Source: PFJX01 sp040757575 (lineage in GTDB: Bacteria; Pseudomonadota; Gammaproteobacteria; Burkholderiales; Thiobacillaceae). Taken from it: a DNA stretch of 64,000 nt. The stretch covers positions 62,001-126,000 of the forward strand of contig JBFLXA010000006.1 of assembly GCA_040757575.1 (NCBI GenBank), written 5' to 3'. The notes beneath the pieces are model-generated. The model was not told the origin of the DNA. It saw only the letters and a program-made list of their open reading frames with translations, and did no database searches. The position numbers and the translations under genes are program-made. How positions within the stretch are numbered: the first letter of the stretch is position 1; every line of letters begins with the position of its first letter. Positions 36,864 through 46,043 of this stretch are shown here, one piece after another.

Positions 36864-37496
36864 ATGCCTGCTACCCGCATCAAGATCTGTGGCATCACCC
36901 GCGTGGAAGACGGCCTTGCCGCCGCCCGGGCCGGGGCGGATGCCATCGGCCTGGTGTTCGCCGAAAGCCCCCGCCGGGTAAGCCCCGACCAGGCCCGAGC
37001 CATCGCCCGGGCCCTGCCTCCCTTCGTCTCCACCGTGGCACTGTTCGTCAACCCGGACCCGGCCCTGGTGGAGGAGGTACTGGACCGGGTGCGGCCGGAT
37101 TGCCTGCAATTCCACGGCGATGAAAGCCCTGAAACCTGCATGGGTTACGGGGTGCCCTGGCTCAAGGCGGCCCGCGTCCGGCCCGGTGTCGATTTGCTAC
37201 AATTCGCGGCCCGCTACCAGGGGGCCCAGGGCTTGCTGCTGGATGCATACAGCCCCGCCGCCCATGGCGGCACCGGGGAAAGCTTCGACTGGGGACTGAT
37301 CCCCGCCGGACTGCCCCTGCCCCTGGTCCTGGCCGGGGGGCTGGAAGCCGGCAATGTGGCAGAAGCCATTCGCCGGACCCGGCCCTGGGCCGTGGATGTC
37401 AGTAGCGGTGTGGAAGTGTCGAAAGGCATCAAGGACGCGGCAAGGATCGCCGCGTTCATCAATGAGGTTAAGAGCGTTGACTTACAGTTACCCTGA
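36864..37496 (+). CDS. trpF: Phosphoribosylanthranilate isomerase
   Basis: 210 residues from the ATG at 36864, 4 bp after truA. The catalytic Cys is in KICGITRVEDG near residue 9, and the catalytic Asp in LLDAYSPAAHGGTGESFDW. The (beta/alpha)8 phosphate site is LAGGLEAGNVAEAI and VDVSSGVEVSKGIKD. It performs the Amadori rearrangement in tryptophan synthesis. It stands alone here rather than fused to trpC, as in most Betaproteobacteria. It overlaps trpB by about 20 nt. Confidence 0.96.
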   Translation: MPATRIKICGITRVEDGLAAARAGADAIGLVFAESPRRVSPDQARAIARALPPFVSTVALFVNPDPALVEEVLDRVRPDCLQFHGDESPETCMGYGVPWLKAARVRPGVDLLQFAARYQGAQGLLLDAYSPAAHGGTGESFDWGLIPAGLPLPLVLAGGLEAGNVAEAIRRTRPWAVDVSSGVEVSKGIKDAARIAAFINEVKSVDLQLP

Positions 37497-38676
37497 CAGC
37501 CACGGCCACTTTGGCCAGTTCGGCGGCATCTACATGGCCGAGACCCTGATCCCGGCGGTGGAGGAATTGCGCGAACAATATCTGCGCTTCCGGGACGACC
37601 CGGACTTTCAGGCCGAGTTTGCCCACGAACTGAAGCATTACGTGGGCCGGCCCAGCCCCATCTATCACGCCAAACGGCTGTCCGATTCCCTGGGTGGGGC
37701 CCAGATCTACCTGAAGCGGGAAGACCTGAACCACACCGGCGCCCACAAGATCAACAACGCCATCGGCCAGGCGCTGCTGGCCAAGCGCATGGGCAAGAAG
37801 CGGGTCATCGCCGAGACCGGTGCCGGCATGCACGGCGTGGCCACCGCCACCGTGGCGGCCCGCTTCGGCATGGAATGCATCGTCTACATGGGCGCAGACG
37901 ACATCCAGCGTCAGGCCCCCAACGTGTTCCGCATGAAACTCCTGGGCGCCACCGTGGTGCCGGTGGAATCCGGTTCCCGCACCCTCAAGGACGCCTGCAA
38001 CGAGGCCATCCGGGACTGGGTCACCAATGTGGAATCCACCTTCTACATCTTCGGCACCGCCGCCGGCCCCCACCCCTATCCCATGATGGTGCGGGACTTC
38101 CAGTGTGTCATCGGCAACGAGGCCAAGGTGCAAATGCCCGAGATGATCGGCCGCCAGCCGGACGCGGTGATCGCCTGCGTGGGGGGCGGCTCCAACGCCA
38201 TCGGCCTGTTTCACCCCTACATCGAGGTGGAAGGGGTGCGCATCATCGGCGTGGAAGCCGGTGGCCACGGGGTCGAGACCGGCAAGCATGCCGCGCCCCT
38301 GACGGGGGATGCCAAGGTGGGCGTGCTGCACGGCAACAAGGTGTATCTGATGCAGGACGAGAACGGCCAGATCATCGAAACCCATTCCATTTCCGCCGGC
38401 CTGGACTACCCGGGCGTGGGGCCGGAACACTGCCTGCTGAAGGACATGGGCCGGGCCGAGTACGTGGCTGCCACGGACGAGGAAGCCCTGGCCGCCTTCG
38501 ATGCCCTGTGCCGTTTCGAGGGCATCATCCCCGCCCTGGAATCCAGCCACGCCCTGGCCCACGCCATGAAGATCGCCCCCGGCATGGGCAAGGACAAGGT
38601 CTTGCTGGTGAACCTCTCCGGCCGGGGGGACAAGGACATGAACACCGTCGCCCGCATCAAGGGCATCACGCTATGA
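37477..38676 (+). CDS. trpB: Tryptophan synthase beta chain
   Basis: 399 residues with the TTG at 37477, preferred because GAGG lies 9 nt upstream and the product MTYSYPDSHGHFGQFGG matches the usual TrpB start; the ATG at 37462 (no ribosome site) would add five residues. PLP lysine in HTGAHKINNA, the Glu of the active site in AETGAGMHGVATA, and the phosphate loop CVGGGSNAIG. It joins indole and serine. It overlaps both trpF and trpA, so translation of the three genes is coupled. Confidence 0.96.
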   Translation: MTYSYPDSHGHFGQFGGIYMAETLIPAVEELREQYLRFRDDPDFQAEFAHELKHYVGRPSPIYHAKRLSDSLGGAQIYLKREDLNHTGAHKINNAIGQALLAKRMGKKRVIAETGAGMHGVATATVAARFGMECIVYMGADDIQRQAPNVFRMKLLGATVVPVESGSRTLKDACNEAIRDWVTNVESTFYIFGTAAGPHPYPMMVRDFQCVIGNEAKVQMPEMIGRQPDAVIACVGGGSNAIGLFHPYIEVEGVRIIGVEAGGHGVETGKHAAPLTGDAKVGVLHGNKVYLMQDENGQIIETHSISAGLDYPGVGPEHCLLKDMGRAEYVAATDEEALAAFDALCRFEGIIPALESSHALAHAMKIAPGMGKDKVLLVNLSGRGDKDMNTVARIKGITL

Positions 38677-39482
38677 GCGCCAGAGAAAACCGTATCCAGG
38701 CCACCTTTGGCCGTCTGAAGACCCAAGGCCGCAAGGCCCTGATTCCCTTCATCACCGCCGGTGACCCGGACCAGGACAAGACCGTGCCCCTGATGCACGC
38801 CCTGGTGGAAGCCGGTGCCGACGTCATTGAACTGGGGGTGCCGTTCTCCGACCCCATGGCCGACGGTCCCACCATCCAGCGGGCTTCCGAGCGGGCCCTG
38901 GCCAAGGGCATGACCCTCCGGGGCGTGCTGGCGATGGTGGCGGAATTCCGCCGCCAGGACGCGGACACCGCCGTGGTGCTCATGGGCTACGGCAACCCCA
39001 TCGAGGCCATGGGCTGGGCCACCTTTGCCGAACGCTGTGCTGAAGCGGGCGTGGACGGCGTGCTGACCGTGGATTTCCCCCCAGAGGAAAGCCATGAGGC
39101 CTTCGAGCACCTCCAGCGCCATGACATCGCCCCCATCTTCCTGCTGGCGCCGACGACGACGGAAGACCGCATCCAGCAGGTGGCCAAGCTGGCCCGGGGC
39201 TACGTCTATTACGTTTCCCTCAAGGGCGTGACCGGGGCCGGCAACCTGGATCTTTCCAACATTGAGCAGAAGATGCCCCTGCTACGCAAGCACATCCAGT
39301 TGCCCATCGGCGTGGGCTTCGGCATCCGGGATGCGGACATGGCGCGCAAGGTGGCGGACATCTCCGACGCCGTGGTCATCGGCAGCCGCATCGTTCAGGA
39401 GATCGAAAGCGCAGCGCCGGAAGCCCTGTTGGGTAACGTGAAACAATTCGTGGCCGGCGTGCGCGCCGCCCTGGACAAATGA
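38673..39482 (+). CDS. trpA: Tryptophan synthase alpha chain
   Basis: 269 residues (E. coli 268); the ATG overlaps the trpB stop (ATGA). Catalytic Glu and Asp lie in IELGVPFSDPMADGPTIQRAS. The phosphate-binding parts YYVSLKGVTGAG and GVGFGIRDADMARKV are normal. It cleaves indole-3-glycerol phosphate and channels indole to TrpB. A GATGGGC-TTT-GCCCATC hairpin begins one base before the end of the stop codon and leads into a composite repeat before accD. Confidence 0.97.
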   Translation: MSARENRIQATFGRLKTQGRKALIPFITAGDPDQDKTVPLMHALVEAGADVIELGVPFSDPMADGPTIQRASERALAKGMTLRGVLAMVAEFRRQDADTAVVLMGYGNPIEAMGWATFAERCAEAGVDGVLTVDFPPEESHEAFEHLQRHDIAPIFLLAPTTTEDRIQQVAKLARGYVYYVSLKGVTGAGNLDLSNIEQKMPLLRKHIQLPIGVGFGIRDADMARKVADISDAVVIGSRIVQEIESAAPEALLGNVKQFVAGVRAALDK

Positions 39483-39633
39483 TGGGCTTTGCCCATCTCC
39501 CTCACCCCCAGCCCCTCTGTGGACCTTCGGTCCATCCCTCGCTATGCTCGGGACCGCAACTATGTTGCGTCCTGCGCACTGCGTGCTGGTCCCGCTTGCG
39601 GGCGAGGGGAGGATTAAGCGCCGCTTCGCGGCG
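39481..39633. repeat. Composite palindromic element between trpA and accD
   Basis: Four small inverted repeats are packed here: GATGGGC-TTT-GCCCATC (39481-39497), TGGACC-TTC-GGTCCA (39520-39534), a CCCGC-TTG-CGGG-type hairpin near 39591, and CGCCGC-TTC-GCGGCG (39619-39633). The outer arms CTCCCTCACCCCCAGCCCCT and GGGCGAGGGGAGG resemble the element inside the ABC-F gene. The last hairpin ends 18 nt before accD. Confidence 0.75.
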
Positions 39634-39651
39634 ATCGATAAGGAAGCACGC

Positions 39652-40515
39652 ATGAGCTGGTTCCAGAAGATCATTCCCCCCAAGATCCAGCGGCGCACCA
39701 CGGCCAAGAAGGCGGTGCCGGAAGGCTTGTGGAGCAAGTGTCCGTCCTGTGATGCAGTTCTGTACGCCGCCGACCTGGACAACAACAGCCATGTCTGCCC
39801 CCAGTGCAGCCATCACATGCGCATTGGCGCCCGGGACCGGCTCAACCTGCTGCTGGACGAAGAGGGTCGCAAGGACGTGGGAGGCACCGTGAAGCCGGTG
39901 GACATCCTCAAGTTCAAGGACAGCAAGAAATACGCAGACCGCCTGGTGGAGGCCGCCAAGGCTACCCAGGAAGACGACGCCCTGCTGGTCATGGAAGGCC
40001 GCATGCTGGGCCTGCCCGTGGTGGTAGCCGCTTTCGAGTTCCGTTTCATGGGCGGTTCCATGGGCTCGGTGGTGGGCGAACGCTTCGTACGGGGCGTTGA
40101 AGCCGCCATCAAGGGCAAGAAGCCGTTCATCTGCGTTTCCGCCAGCGGCGGGGCACGCATGCAGGAAGGCCTGTTCTCACTCATGCAGATGGCCAAGACC
40201 AGCGCCGCCCTGACCCAACTGGCCGCCAACCGGCTGCCCTTCATATCCGTGCTGACCGACCCCACCATGGGGGGCGTCTCCGCCAGTTTTGCCATGCTGG
40301 GGGATGTGATCGTCGCCGAACCCCGGGCCCTCATCGGCTTTGCCGGTCCCCGGGTGATCGAGCAGACCGTGCGGGAAAAGCTCCCGGAAGGCTTCCAACG
40401 GGCCGAATTCCTCCAGGAGCACGGGGCCGTGGACATGATCGTGGATCGCCGGGAAATGCAGCGGGCCCTGGCCCGCCTGTGCGCCCAGTTGATGCACAAG
40501 CCCACGCCTGCCTGA
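39652..40515 (+). CDS. accD: Acetyl-CoA carboxylase carboxyltransferase subunit beta
   Basis: 287 residues from the ATG at 39652 (AAGGAAG upstream). The zinc ribbon with four cysteines is at about residues 27-49 (CPSCDAVLYAADL to HVCPQC). The crotonase-fold transferase follows, with SASGGARMQEGLFSLMQMAKTSA and PTMGGVSASFAMLGD. With AccA it transfers CO2 from biotin to acetyl-CoA, the first step of fatty acid synthesis. accD-folC-dedD-cvpA-purF is a very widely conserved proteobacterial order. Confidence 0.97.
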   Translation: MSWFQKIIPPKIQRRTTAKKAVPEGLWSKCPSCDAVLYAADLDNNSHVCPQCSHHMRIGARDRLNLLLDEEGRKDVGGTVKPVDILKFKDSKKYADRLVEAAKATQEDDALLVMEGRMLGLPVVVAAFEFRFMGGSMGSVVGERFVRGVEAAIKGKKPFICVSASGGARMQEGLFSLMQMAKTSAALTQLAANRLPFISVLTDPTMGGVSASFAMLGDVIVAEPRALIGFAGPRVIEQTVREKLPEGFQRAEFLQEHGAVDMIVDRREMQRALARLCAQLMHKPTPA

Positions 40516-40563
40516 GCCTCCTCGGCAGCTGCCGGGTATATAGCCCACGCTTCCTTCCTGCGC

Positions 40564-41883
40564 TTGAGCCGTCCTACCGACCTGGCCGGCTGGCTGGCCC
40601 ATCTGGAAAGCCGTAACCGGGACGCCATCGTTCTGGGCCTGGAACGGGTGCGCACCGTAGCCGACCGGCTGGGGCTCAAGCCCGCGTGCCCGGTCATCAC
40701 GGTGGGGGGCACCAACGGCAAGGGCTCCGTCTGTGCCTACCTGGAAGCCATGCTGGTGGCTGCCGGGCTGCGTGTGGGTTGTTACACCTCGCCTCATCTG
40801 CTGTATTACAACGAGCGTGTGCGCATCGACGGCCATGCCCTGGAAGACGGTGCCCTGTGCGAGGCCTTCGAGGCAGTGGAGGTGGCCCGGGGCGACATTC
40901 CCCTGACCTATTTCGAACAGGGCACCCTGGCGGCCCTATGGTGCTTCGGTCGCACGCCCCTGGACGTTCTGGTGCTGGAAGTGGGTATGGGGGGACGTCT
41001 GGACGCGGTGAACCTCTGGGATCCGGATTGCGCCATCGTTACCAGCGTGGACCTGGATCATCAGGCCTTCCTGGGGGATACCCGGGAGGCCATCGGTTTC
41101 GAAAAGGCGGGCATCTACCGCCCGGGGCGACCGGCCATTTGCGGCGATGCTTCACCTCCTGCCAGCCTCATCCGCCATGCCACGGAAATCGGCGCACGGC
41201 TGATGGAAGCGGACAAGGCCTTCTGCTGGGCAGTGCAGGACGCGGCCTGGACCTTATGGATCAACGCCGGTCAAGACACGGACGCGGATGTCTACCCGGC
41301 CCTGCCGATGCCGGCCATGGCGGGCCACCATCAGCTGGGCAACGCCGCCTGTGCCATTGCCGCCCTGCATACCCTGCGGAGCCGGCTGCCCGTTTCCCGC
41401 CAGGCCCTGCGCCTTGGGCTCACAACCGCGCGGCAGCCCGGGCGTTTTCAGGTGGTGGGCCAGACTCCCCTGCGGATTCTGGATGTGGCCCATAACCCCC
41501 ATGCCGCCCGGTCTCTGGCGGCCAATCTGGCCCATCTCCAGAAGCGCCTGGAAAGCCGCCAGGCGCCATTCGGAAAGATCATCGCCGTGCTGGCCCTGCT
41601 GGCCGACAAGGACGCGGATGGCGTCATCCAGCCCCTGCTTCCCCTGGTGGGGCGCTGGCACACGGCTGGCCTGGCAGGGCCCCGGGGCCGGCCTGGGGCC
41701 GAACTGGCCGAACTCCTAACCGCCAGGGGTGCCCGAGCGGAAGCCCACGATACGGTGCTGGAAGCCTGGCAGGAGGCATGCCGGGAGGCCGGGGCCGCTG
41801 ATACAATCTGCGCTTTCGGCTCGTTCCATACCGTGGCCGAGTTGTTGACGGATATCCAAGCGGCGCCTTCCCACCATGGCTGA
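40564..41883 (+). CDS. folC: Bifunctional folylpolyglutamate/dihydrofolate synthase
   Basis: 439 residues, TTG start at 40564. ATP-binding P-loop VGGTNGKGSVCAYLE near residue 45, folate/Mg region YTSPHLLYYNERVRI, and VLEVGMGGRLDAVNLWDPD. It adds glutamate to dihydropteroate and to reduced folates. Length is slightly above E. coli FolC (422). It overlaps dedD by 8 nt. The start has no strong ribosome site, but the next in-frame start would remove part of the N-terminal helix. Confidence 0.95.
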   Translation: MSRPTDLAGWLAHLESRNRDAIVLGLERVRTVADRLGLKPACPVITVGGTNGKGSVCAYLEAMLVAAGLRVGCYTSPHLLYYNERVRIDGHALEDGALCEAFEAVEVARGDIPLTYFEQGTLAALWCFGRTPLDVLVLEVGMGGRLDAVNLWDPDCAIVTSVDLDHQAFLGDTREAIGFEKAGIYRPGRPAICGDASPPASLIRHATEIGARLMEADKAFCWAVQDAAWTLWINAGQDTDADVYPALPMPAMAGHHQLGNAACAIAALHTLRSRLPVSRQALRLGLTTARQPGRFQVVGQTPLRILDVAHNPHAARSLAANLAHLQKRLESRQAPFGKIIAVLALLADKDADGVIQPLLPLVGRWHTAGLAGPRGRPGAELAELLTARGARAEAHDTVLEAWQEACREAGAADTICAFGSFHTVAELLTDIQAAPSHHG

Positions 41884-42643
41884 TACACCCCGGACCCAGG
41901 ATGCGATGAACCAGGACCCTTCCGCCTTGCGCCGCCGGGCAAGGCGGCGTCTGGTGGGAGCCATCGCCATCGCCCTGACGGCCGTGGTGGTGGTACCCAT
42001 GCTATTCGACCCGGACCCCAAACCCCTGGGATCAGACGTGGATATCCGTATTCCCGCCCAGGAATCTCCCTTCGAACCCGACGCTGCCGAGACTGGGACT
42101 AATGATGCTGCTGACTCCGGGATGCCGGCGGAGCCCCAGGCGGAGGAACAGCCCGAGTCGGTAGCCGAACCCACTCCGGTCGTGTCCAAGGCGCCCAGCC
42201 AGCCTATCGCCAAGACCCCGCTGCCGAATGGAGCAGCGGTATCCGGGGAAAAGCCGCCCGCATCGATGGCGCCCCCCCCCAAACCCGAGGGCAAGCCGGT
42301 ACCTGTACCAAACCCCAGACCTGAACCCAAGCCTGAACCCAAACCGAAACCGGTCCCCAAGGCTGAGGACAAGGCAGAGACCAAACCCCCAGCCCCCCTG
42401 TCGAAGCCGGAACCGGCCTTCGCCAGCCGGGGGTATTACCTCCAGTTGGGGGCCTTCACCAGCGCGGCCAATGCCAACGCCCTCAAAGTCAGGGCTGCCG
42501 CAGCGGGCTTTACTGTGGAAGTGGCTGACAGCAATGGACAGTACCGGGTACGCGTGGGCCCCATCAAGGATCGCACACAGGCCCAGAACACCCTCTCGAA
42601 GCTGAAAGCCAAGGGCTTCAGCGCCGTGATGATCGGTCCCTGA
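41876..42643 (+). CDS. dedD: SPOR-domain cell division protein (DedD-like)
   Basis: 255 residues. A short cytoplasmic N-terminus, one TM helix (about 26-43), a long Pro/Glu/Lys-rich linker (60-178) and a C-terminal SPOR domain (about 182-255: YYLQLGAFTSAANANALKVRA to YRVRVGPIKDRTQAQNTLSKL). SPOR domains bind denuded septal peptidoglycan, so the protein should localise to the division site. The linker contains repeated Pro-Lys/Pro-Glu pairs of low complexity. It overlaps folC and is followed 6 bp later by cvpA. Confidence 0.92.
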   Translation: MADTPRTQDAMNQDPSALRRRARRRLVGAIAIALTAVVVVPMLFDPDPKPLGSDVDIRIPAQESPFEPDAAETGTNDAADSGMPAEPQAEEQPESVAEPTPVVSKAPSQPIAKTPLPNGAAVSGEKPPASMAPPPKPEGKPVPVPNPRPEPKPEPKPKPVPKAEDKAETKPPAPLSKPEPAFASRGYYLQLGAFTSAANANALKVRAAAAGFTVEVADSNGQYRVRVGPIKDRTQAQNTLSKLKAKGFSAVMIGP

Positions 42644-42649
42644 GCGGCG

Positions 42650-43138
42650 ATGAACGGGCTGGACATCCTGGTCTTGGTCGTCCTGGCAGGTTCCATCCTG
42701 CTGGGCGTGATGCGGGGCCTGGTAAAGGAAATCTTCTCCCTGGCCGCCTGGGTGCTGGCCTTTATCGGCGCCCGACTGTTCGGCGGGCCGGCGGCCCAGA
42801 TTCTGCCGGGTGTGGATGACCCCAGTCTACGCCACGTGCTGGCCCTGGTGCTGGTCTTCGTGGTCATCCTGGTGGGCGCTGCCCTGGCCGGCCGGCTGCT
42901 GGCGGGACTGGTGCAGTGGGTAGGGCTGGGCGGCGTGGACCGGTTTCTGGGGGTGCTGTTCGGGGCATTCCGGGGTGGGTTGATCCTGCTTGCCCTGACC
43001 CTGGTGGCGGGCATGACTGCCTTGCCCAAGTCCACTACCTGGCAGGGGGCCCTGACCCGCCCCTATCTTGAAACCTCGGCGCGCTGGGCCATGCCCTGGC
43101 TGCCCCGGGATGTCTCCAAATTCATCGCGTATTCCTGA
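42650..43138 (+). CDS. cvpA: CvpA family membrane protein
   Basis: 162 residues, E. coli CvpA being 162. Four hydrophobic helices; family segments MNGLDILVLVVLAGSILLGVMRGLVKEIFSL near the start and the Gly-rich RGGLILLAL region. CvpA was named for colicin V production and has been linked to envelope integrity; its biochemical function is unclear. It is part of the conserved folC-dedD-cvpA-purF run, 19 bp before purF. Confidence 0.93.
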   Translation: MNGLDILVLVVLAGSILLGVMRGLVKEIFSLAAWVLAFIGARLFGGPAAQILPGVDDPSLRHVLALVLVFVVILVGAALAGRLLAGLVQWVGLGGVDRFLGVLFGAFRGGLILLALTLVAGMTALPKSTTWQGALTRPYLETSARWAMPWLPRDVSKFIAYS

Positions 43139-43157
43139 GAGGGCAGGGTTCTCCACC

Positions 43158-44687
43158 ATGTGCGGCATTCTTGGCATCGTTTCCCACCAACCCGTCAACC
43201 AGATGCTCTATGACGGCCTGCAACTGCTCCAGCACCGGGGCCAGGACGCGGCCGGCATCGTCACCATGGACGGCAGCATGTTCCACATGCACAAGAACCT
43301 GGGCATGGTGCGGGATGTGTTCCGCACCCGGGACATGCGCAACCTGGTGGGCAATTCCGGCATCGCCCATGTGCGCTACCCGACCGCTGGTTCTGCCGCC
43401 AGCCCCGCCGAGGCCCAGCCGTTCTACGTGAACTCTCCCTTTGGCATCGTCCTGGGTCACAACGGCAACCTTACCAACACCGAAGTACTGCAAGATCAGC
43501 TGTTCAAGGATGACCTGCGCCACATCAACACCAGCTCTGATTCCGAGGTGCTGCTGAACGTGCTGGCCAATGAACTGCAACGGGCCGTGGAAGGCCACCA
43601 CATCACCGCTGAGGACGTGTTCACCGCCGTTGCCGGGGTGCATCGCCGTTGCAAGGGCGCCTACGCAGTGGTGGCCATGATCGCGGGATTTGGCCTGCTG
43701 GCCTTCCGGGACCCTTACGGCATCCGTCCCCTGGTGATTGGCCAGCGCACGGAAGAGGGGGGACAGGAATGGATCGTCGCCTCGGAAAGCGTTGCCATCG
43801 AAGCCTTGGGCTTCCAGGTGGTGGGGGATGTGGCCCCGGGAGAGGCAATTCTGGTATCGCCCCAGGGCGAGTTGATCGGCAAGGTGTGCAGCCAGGGCAT
43901 CAGCGGCACCACCTCTTTTGCGCCCTGTATTTTCGAATACGTTTATTTCGCCCGGCCGGATTCGGTCATGGATGGCACCTCCATCTACGAAACCCGCCTG
44001 AAAATGGGCGAGTTCCTGGCGGAAAAGGTGAAGCGCCAGTTCAGCCATCTGAAGATCGACGTGGTGGTACCCATCCCGGACACCAGCCGGCCATCAGCCC
44101 TGCAACTGGCCCATCAACTGGGCCTGCCCTACCGGGAAGGCTTCATAAAGAACCGCTACATCGGCCGCACCTTCATCATGCCCGGCCAGGCAACCCGCAA
44201 GAAATCCGTACGCCAGAAACTCAATGCCATGCCCCTGGAATTCAAGGGCAAGGCGGTGCTCCTGGTGGACGATTCCATCGTACGGGGCACCACCAGCCGG
44301 GAAATCATCCAGATGGCTCGGGATGCAGGCGCCACGGCGGTCTACTTTGCCTCCGCCAGCCCGCCCGTGCGCTTCCCCAATGTCTACGGCATCGACATGC
44401 CTACCCGGGCCGAACTGCTGGCAAATGGCCGCACGGACGAGGAAATTGCCCGGGAAATCGGTGCCGACGCAGTGATCTACCAGGACCTCTCCGATCTTAT
44501 TGCCGCCATCAAGGCGGTAAACCCCGACATCAAGGCCTTCGACGCTTCCTGCTTTGACGGCCAGTACATCACCGGTGACGTGACGGAAGACTACCTGAGC
44601 CGCCTGGAAGGCCAGCGCAGCGGCAAGATCCCCGTGGTGCCGTCCCCCCCCACCCGGCAGATGGGCCTCAACCTGGCATCCCAATGA
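43158..44687 (+). CDS. purF: Amidophosphoribosyltransferase
   Basis: 509 residues from the ATG at 43158, required so that Cys2 becomes the N-terminal nucleophile (MCGILGIVSHQPVNQ). The Ntn glutaminase domain has LLQHRGQDAAGI and the oxyanion Asn in LGHNGNLTN. The phosphoribosyltransferase signature is VLLVDDSIVRGTTSREI. It transfers ammonia from glutamine to PRPP, the first committed step of purine synthesis. It overlaps metZ by 4 nt. Confidence 0.97.
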   Translation: MCGILGIVSHQPVNQMLYDGLQLLQHRGQDAAGIVTMDGSMFHMHKNLGMVRDVFRTRDMRNLVGNSGIAHVRYPTAGSAASPAEAQPFYVNSPFGIVLGHNGNLTNTEVLQDQLFKDDLRHINTSSDSEVLLNVLANELQRAVEGHHITAEDVFTAVAGVHRRCKGAYAVVAMIAGFGLLAFRDPYGIRPLVIGQRTEEGGQEWIVASESVAIEALGFQVVGDVAPGEAILVSPQGELIGKVCSQGISGTTSFAPCIFEYVYFARPDSVMDGTSIYETRLKMGEFLAEKVKRQFSHLKIDVVVPIPDTSRPSALQLAHQLGLPYREGFIKNRYIGRTFIMPGQATRKKSVRQKLNAMPLEFKGKAVLLVDDSIVRGTTSREIIQMARDAGATAVYFASASPPVRFPNVYGIDMPTRAELLANGRTDEEIAREIGADAVIYQDLSDLIAAIKAVNPDIKAFDASCFDGQYITGDVTEDYLSRLEGQRSGKIPVVPSPPTRQMGLNLASQ

Positions 44688-45886
44688 ACCTGCCCGCTTC
44701 TGACCTTGGCGACCTGGGTGACCTGCACCCCGACACCCTGGCGGTGCGGGCCGGCACCATCCGAAGCCCCCTGAACGAGCATTCCGAGGCCCTCTACCTC
44801 ACGTCCAGTTTCGTTTTCAACAGCGCCGCCGAAGCCGCCGCCCGATTTTCCGGGGCCGAGCCGGGCAACATCTACGCCCGCTTCACCAACCCCAGCGTCA
44901 CCATGTTTGAAGAGCGCCTTGCGGCCCTGGAAGGTGCCGAGCGCTGCGTGGCCTTCGCCTCCGGCATGGCGGCCATCCTGGCCACGGTCATGGGCCTCAT
45001 GAAGGCCGGCGACCATGTGGTGGCCTCCCGCTCCATCTTCGGCTCCACGGTGCAGTTGTTCCAGAACATACTGGGCCGCTTTGGCGTGGAAACCACCTTC
45101 GTTTCCCCCACAGACCCGGCGGAATGGCAGGCGGCCCTGCGCCCCACCACCCGGCTGTTCTTCGTCGAATCCCCCTCCAATCCCCTCACGGAAGTGTCCG
45201 ACATCCAGGCCCTGGCTGCCATCGCCCACGCCCACGGTGCCTGGCTGGCAGTGGACAACTGCTTCTGCACCCCCGCCCTGCAACAGCCCCTGAAACTGGG
45301 GGCGGACATCATCATCCATTCCGCCACCAAATACCTGGACGGGCAGGGCAGGGTGCTGGGGGGGGCGGTCCTCGGACGCAAAGACCTGATGGAAGGGGTG
45401 TACACATTCCTGCGCACCGCCGGCCCTACCCTTTCAGCCTTCAACGCCTGGGTGTTGCTCAAGGGCCTGGAAACCCTGGGTCTGCGCATGGACGCCCATT
45501 CCCGTAACGCCCTGGCCCTGGCCACCTGGCTGGAAACCCAGCCCCAGGTGGCCAGGGTGTTCTACCCCGGCCTGCCCAGCCACCCCCAGCATGCCCTGGC
45601 CCTGGCCCAGCAGACCACCGGCGGCGGCATCGTCGCCTTTGAAGTGCACGGCGGCAAGGACGCCGCCTGGCGGGTCATCGACGCCACCCGCATCCTTTCC
45701 ATCACCGCCAACCTGGGCGACACCCGTACCACCATCACCCATCCCGCCAGCACTACCCACAGCCGCATGACCCCGGAACAACGGGCCACCGCCGGCATCG
45801 GCGACGGCCTCATCCGCATCGCCGTGGGCCTGGAACACATCCAGGACATCCAGGCCGACCTGGCCCGGGGGCTGGCGCAGGTGTAA
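44684..45886 (+). CDS. metZ: O-succinylhomoserine sulfhydrylase
   Basis: 400 residues, Cys/Met-metabolism PLP family. The PLP lysine is in SATKYLDGQGRVLGG; other parts are YARFTNPSVTMFEERLAALEGAE and SLGDTRTTITHPAST-type segment (NLGDTRTTITHPASTTHSRM). MetZ joins O-succinylhomoserine and sulfide to give homocysteine. purF-metZ is the normal order in Betaproteobacteria and Pseudomonas. It closes the long plus-strand block that starts at aroC; no clear terminator follows. Confidence 0.94.
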   Translation: MNLPASDLGDLGDLHPDTLAVRAGTIRSPLNEHSEALYLTSSFVFNSAAEAAARFSGAEPGNIYARFTNPSVTMFEERLAALEGAERCVAFASGMAAILATVMGLMKAGDHVVASRSIFGSTVQLFQNILGRFGVETTFVSPTDPAEWQAALRPTTRLFFVESPSNPLTEVSDIQALAAIAHAHGAWLAVDNCFCTPALQQPLKLGADIIIHSATKYLDGQGRVLGGAVLGRKDLMEGVYTFLRTAGPTLSAFNAWVLLKGLETLGLRMDAHSRNALALATWLETQPQVARVFYPGLPSHPQHALALAQQTTGGGIVAFEVHGGKDAAWRVIDATRILSITANLGDTRTTITHPASTTHSRMTPEQRATAGIGDGLIRIAVGLEHIQDIQADLARGLAQV

Positions 45887-46043
45887 GCATCAGGATCACG
45901 TGAATAACTCGCGACGCTTCGCTTAGGCGAATCCACCTGGATGTTGAGTGGCGGGTTTTACGAGGTGGTACCGGGGCAATTTCGAGGTCAATTGGGAACA
46001 AACCACGACTTGTTCTTGTTTGCCGTTAGTAAGCGGTAGGCTG

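Noticed and set aside
45887..46043. Insertion sequence remnant after metZ
   Set aside because: No terminal inverted repeats, target duplication or transposase-like frame could be found in this stretch.
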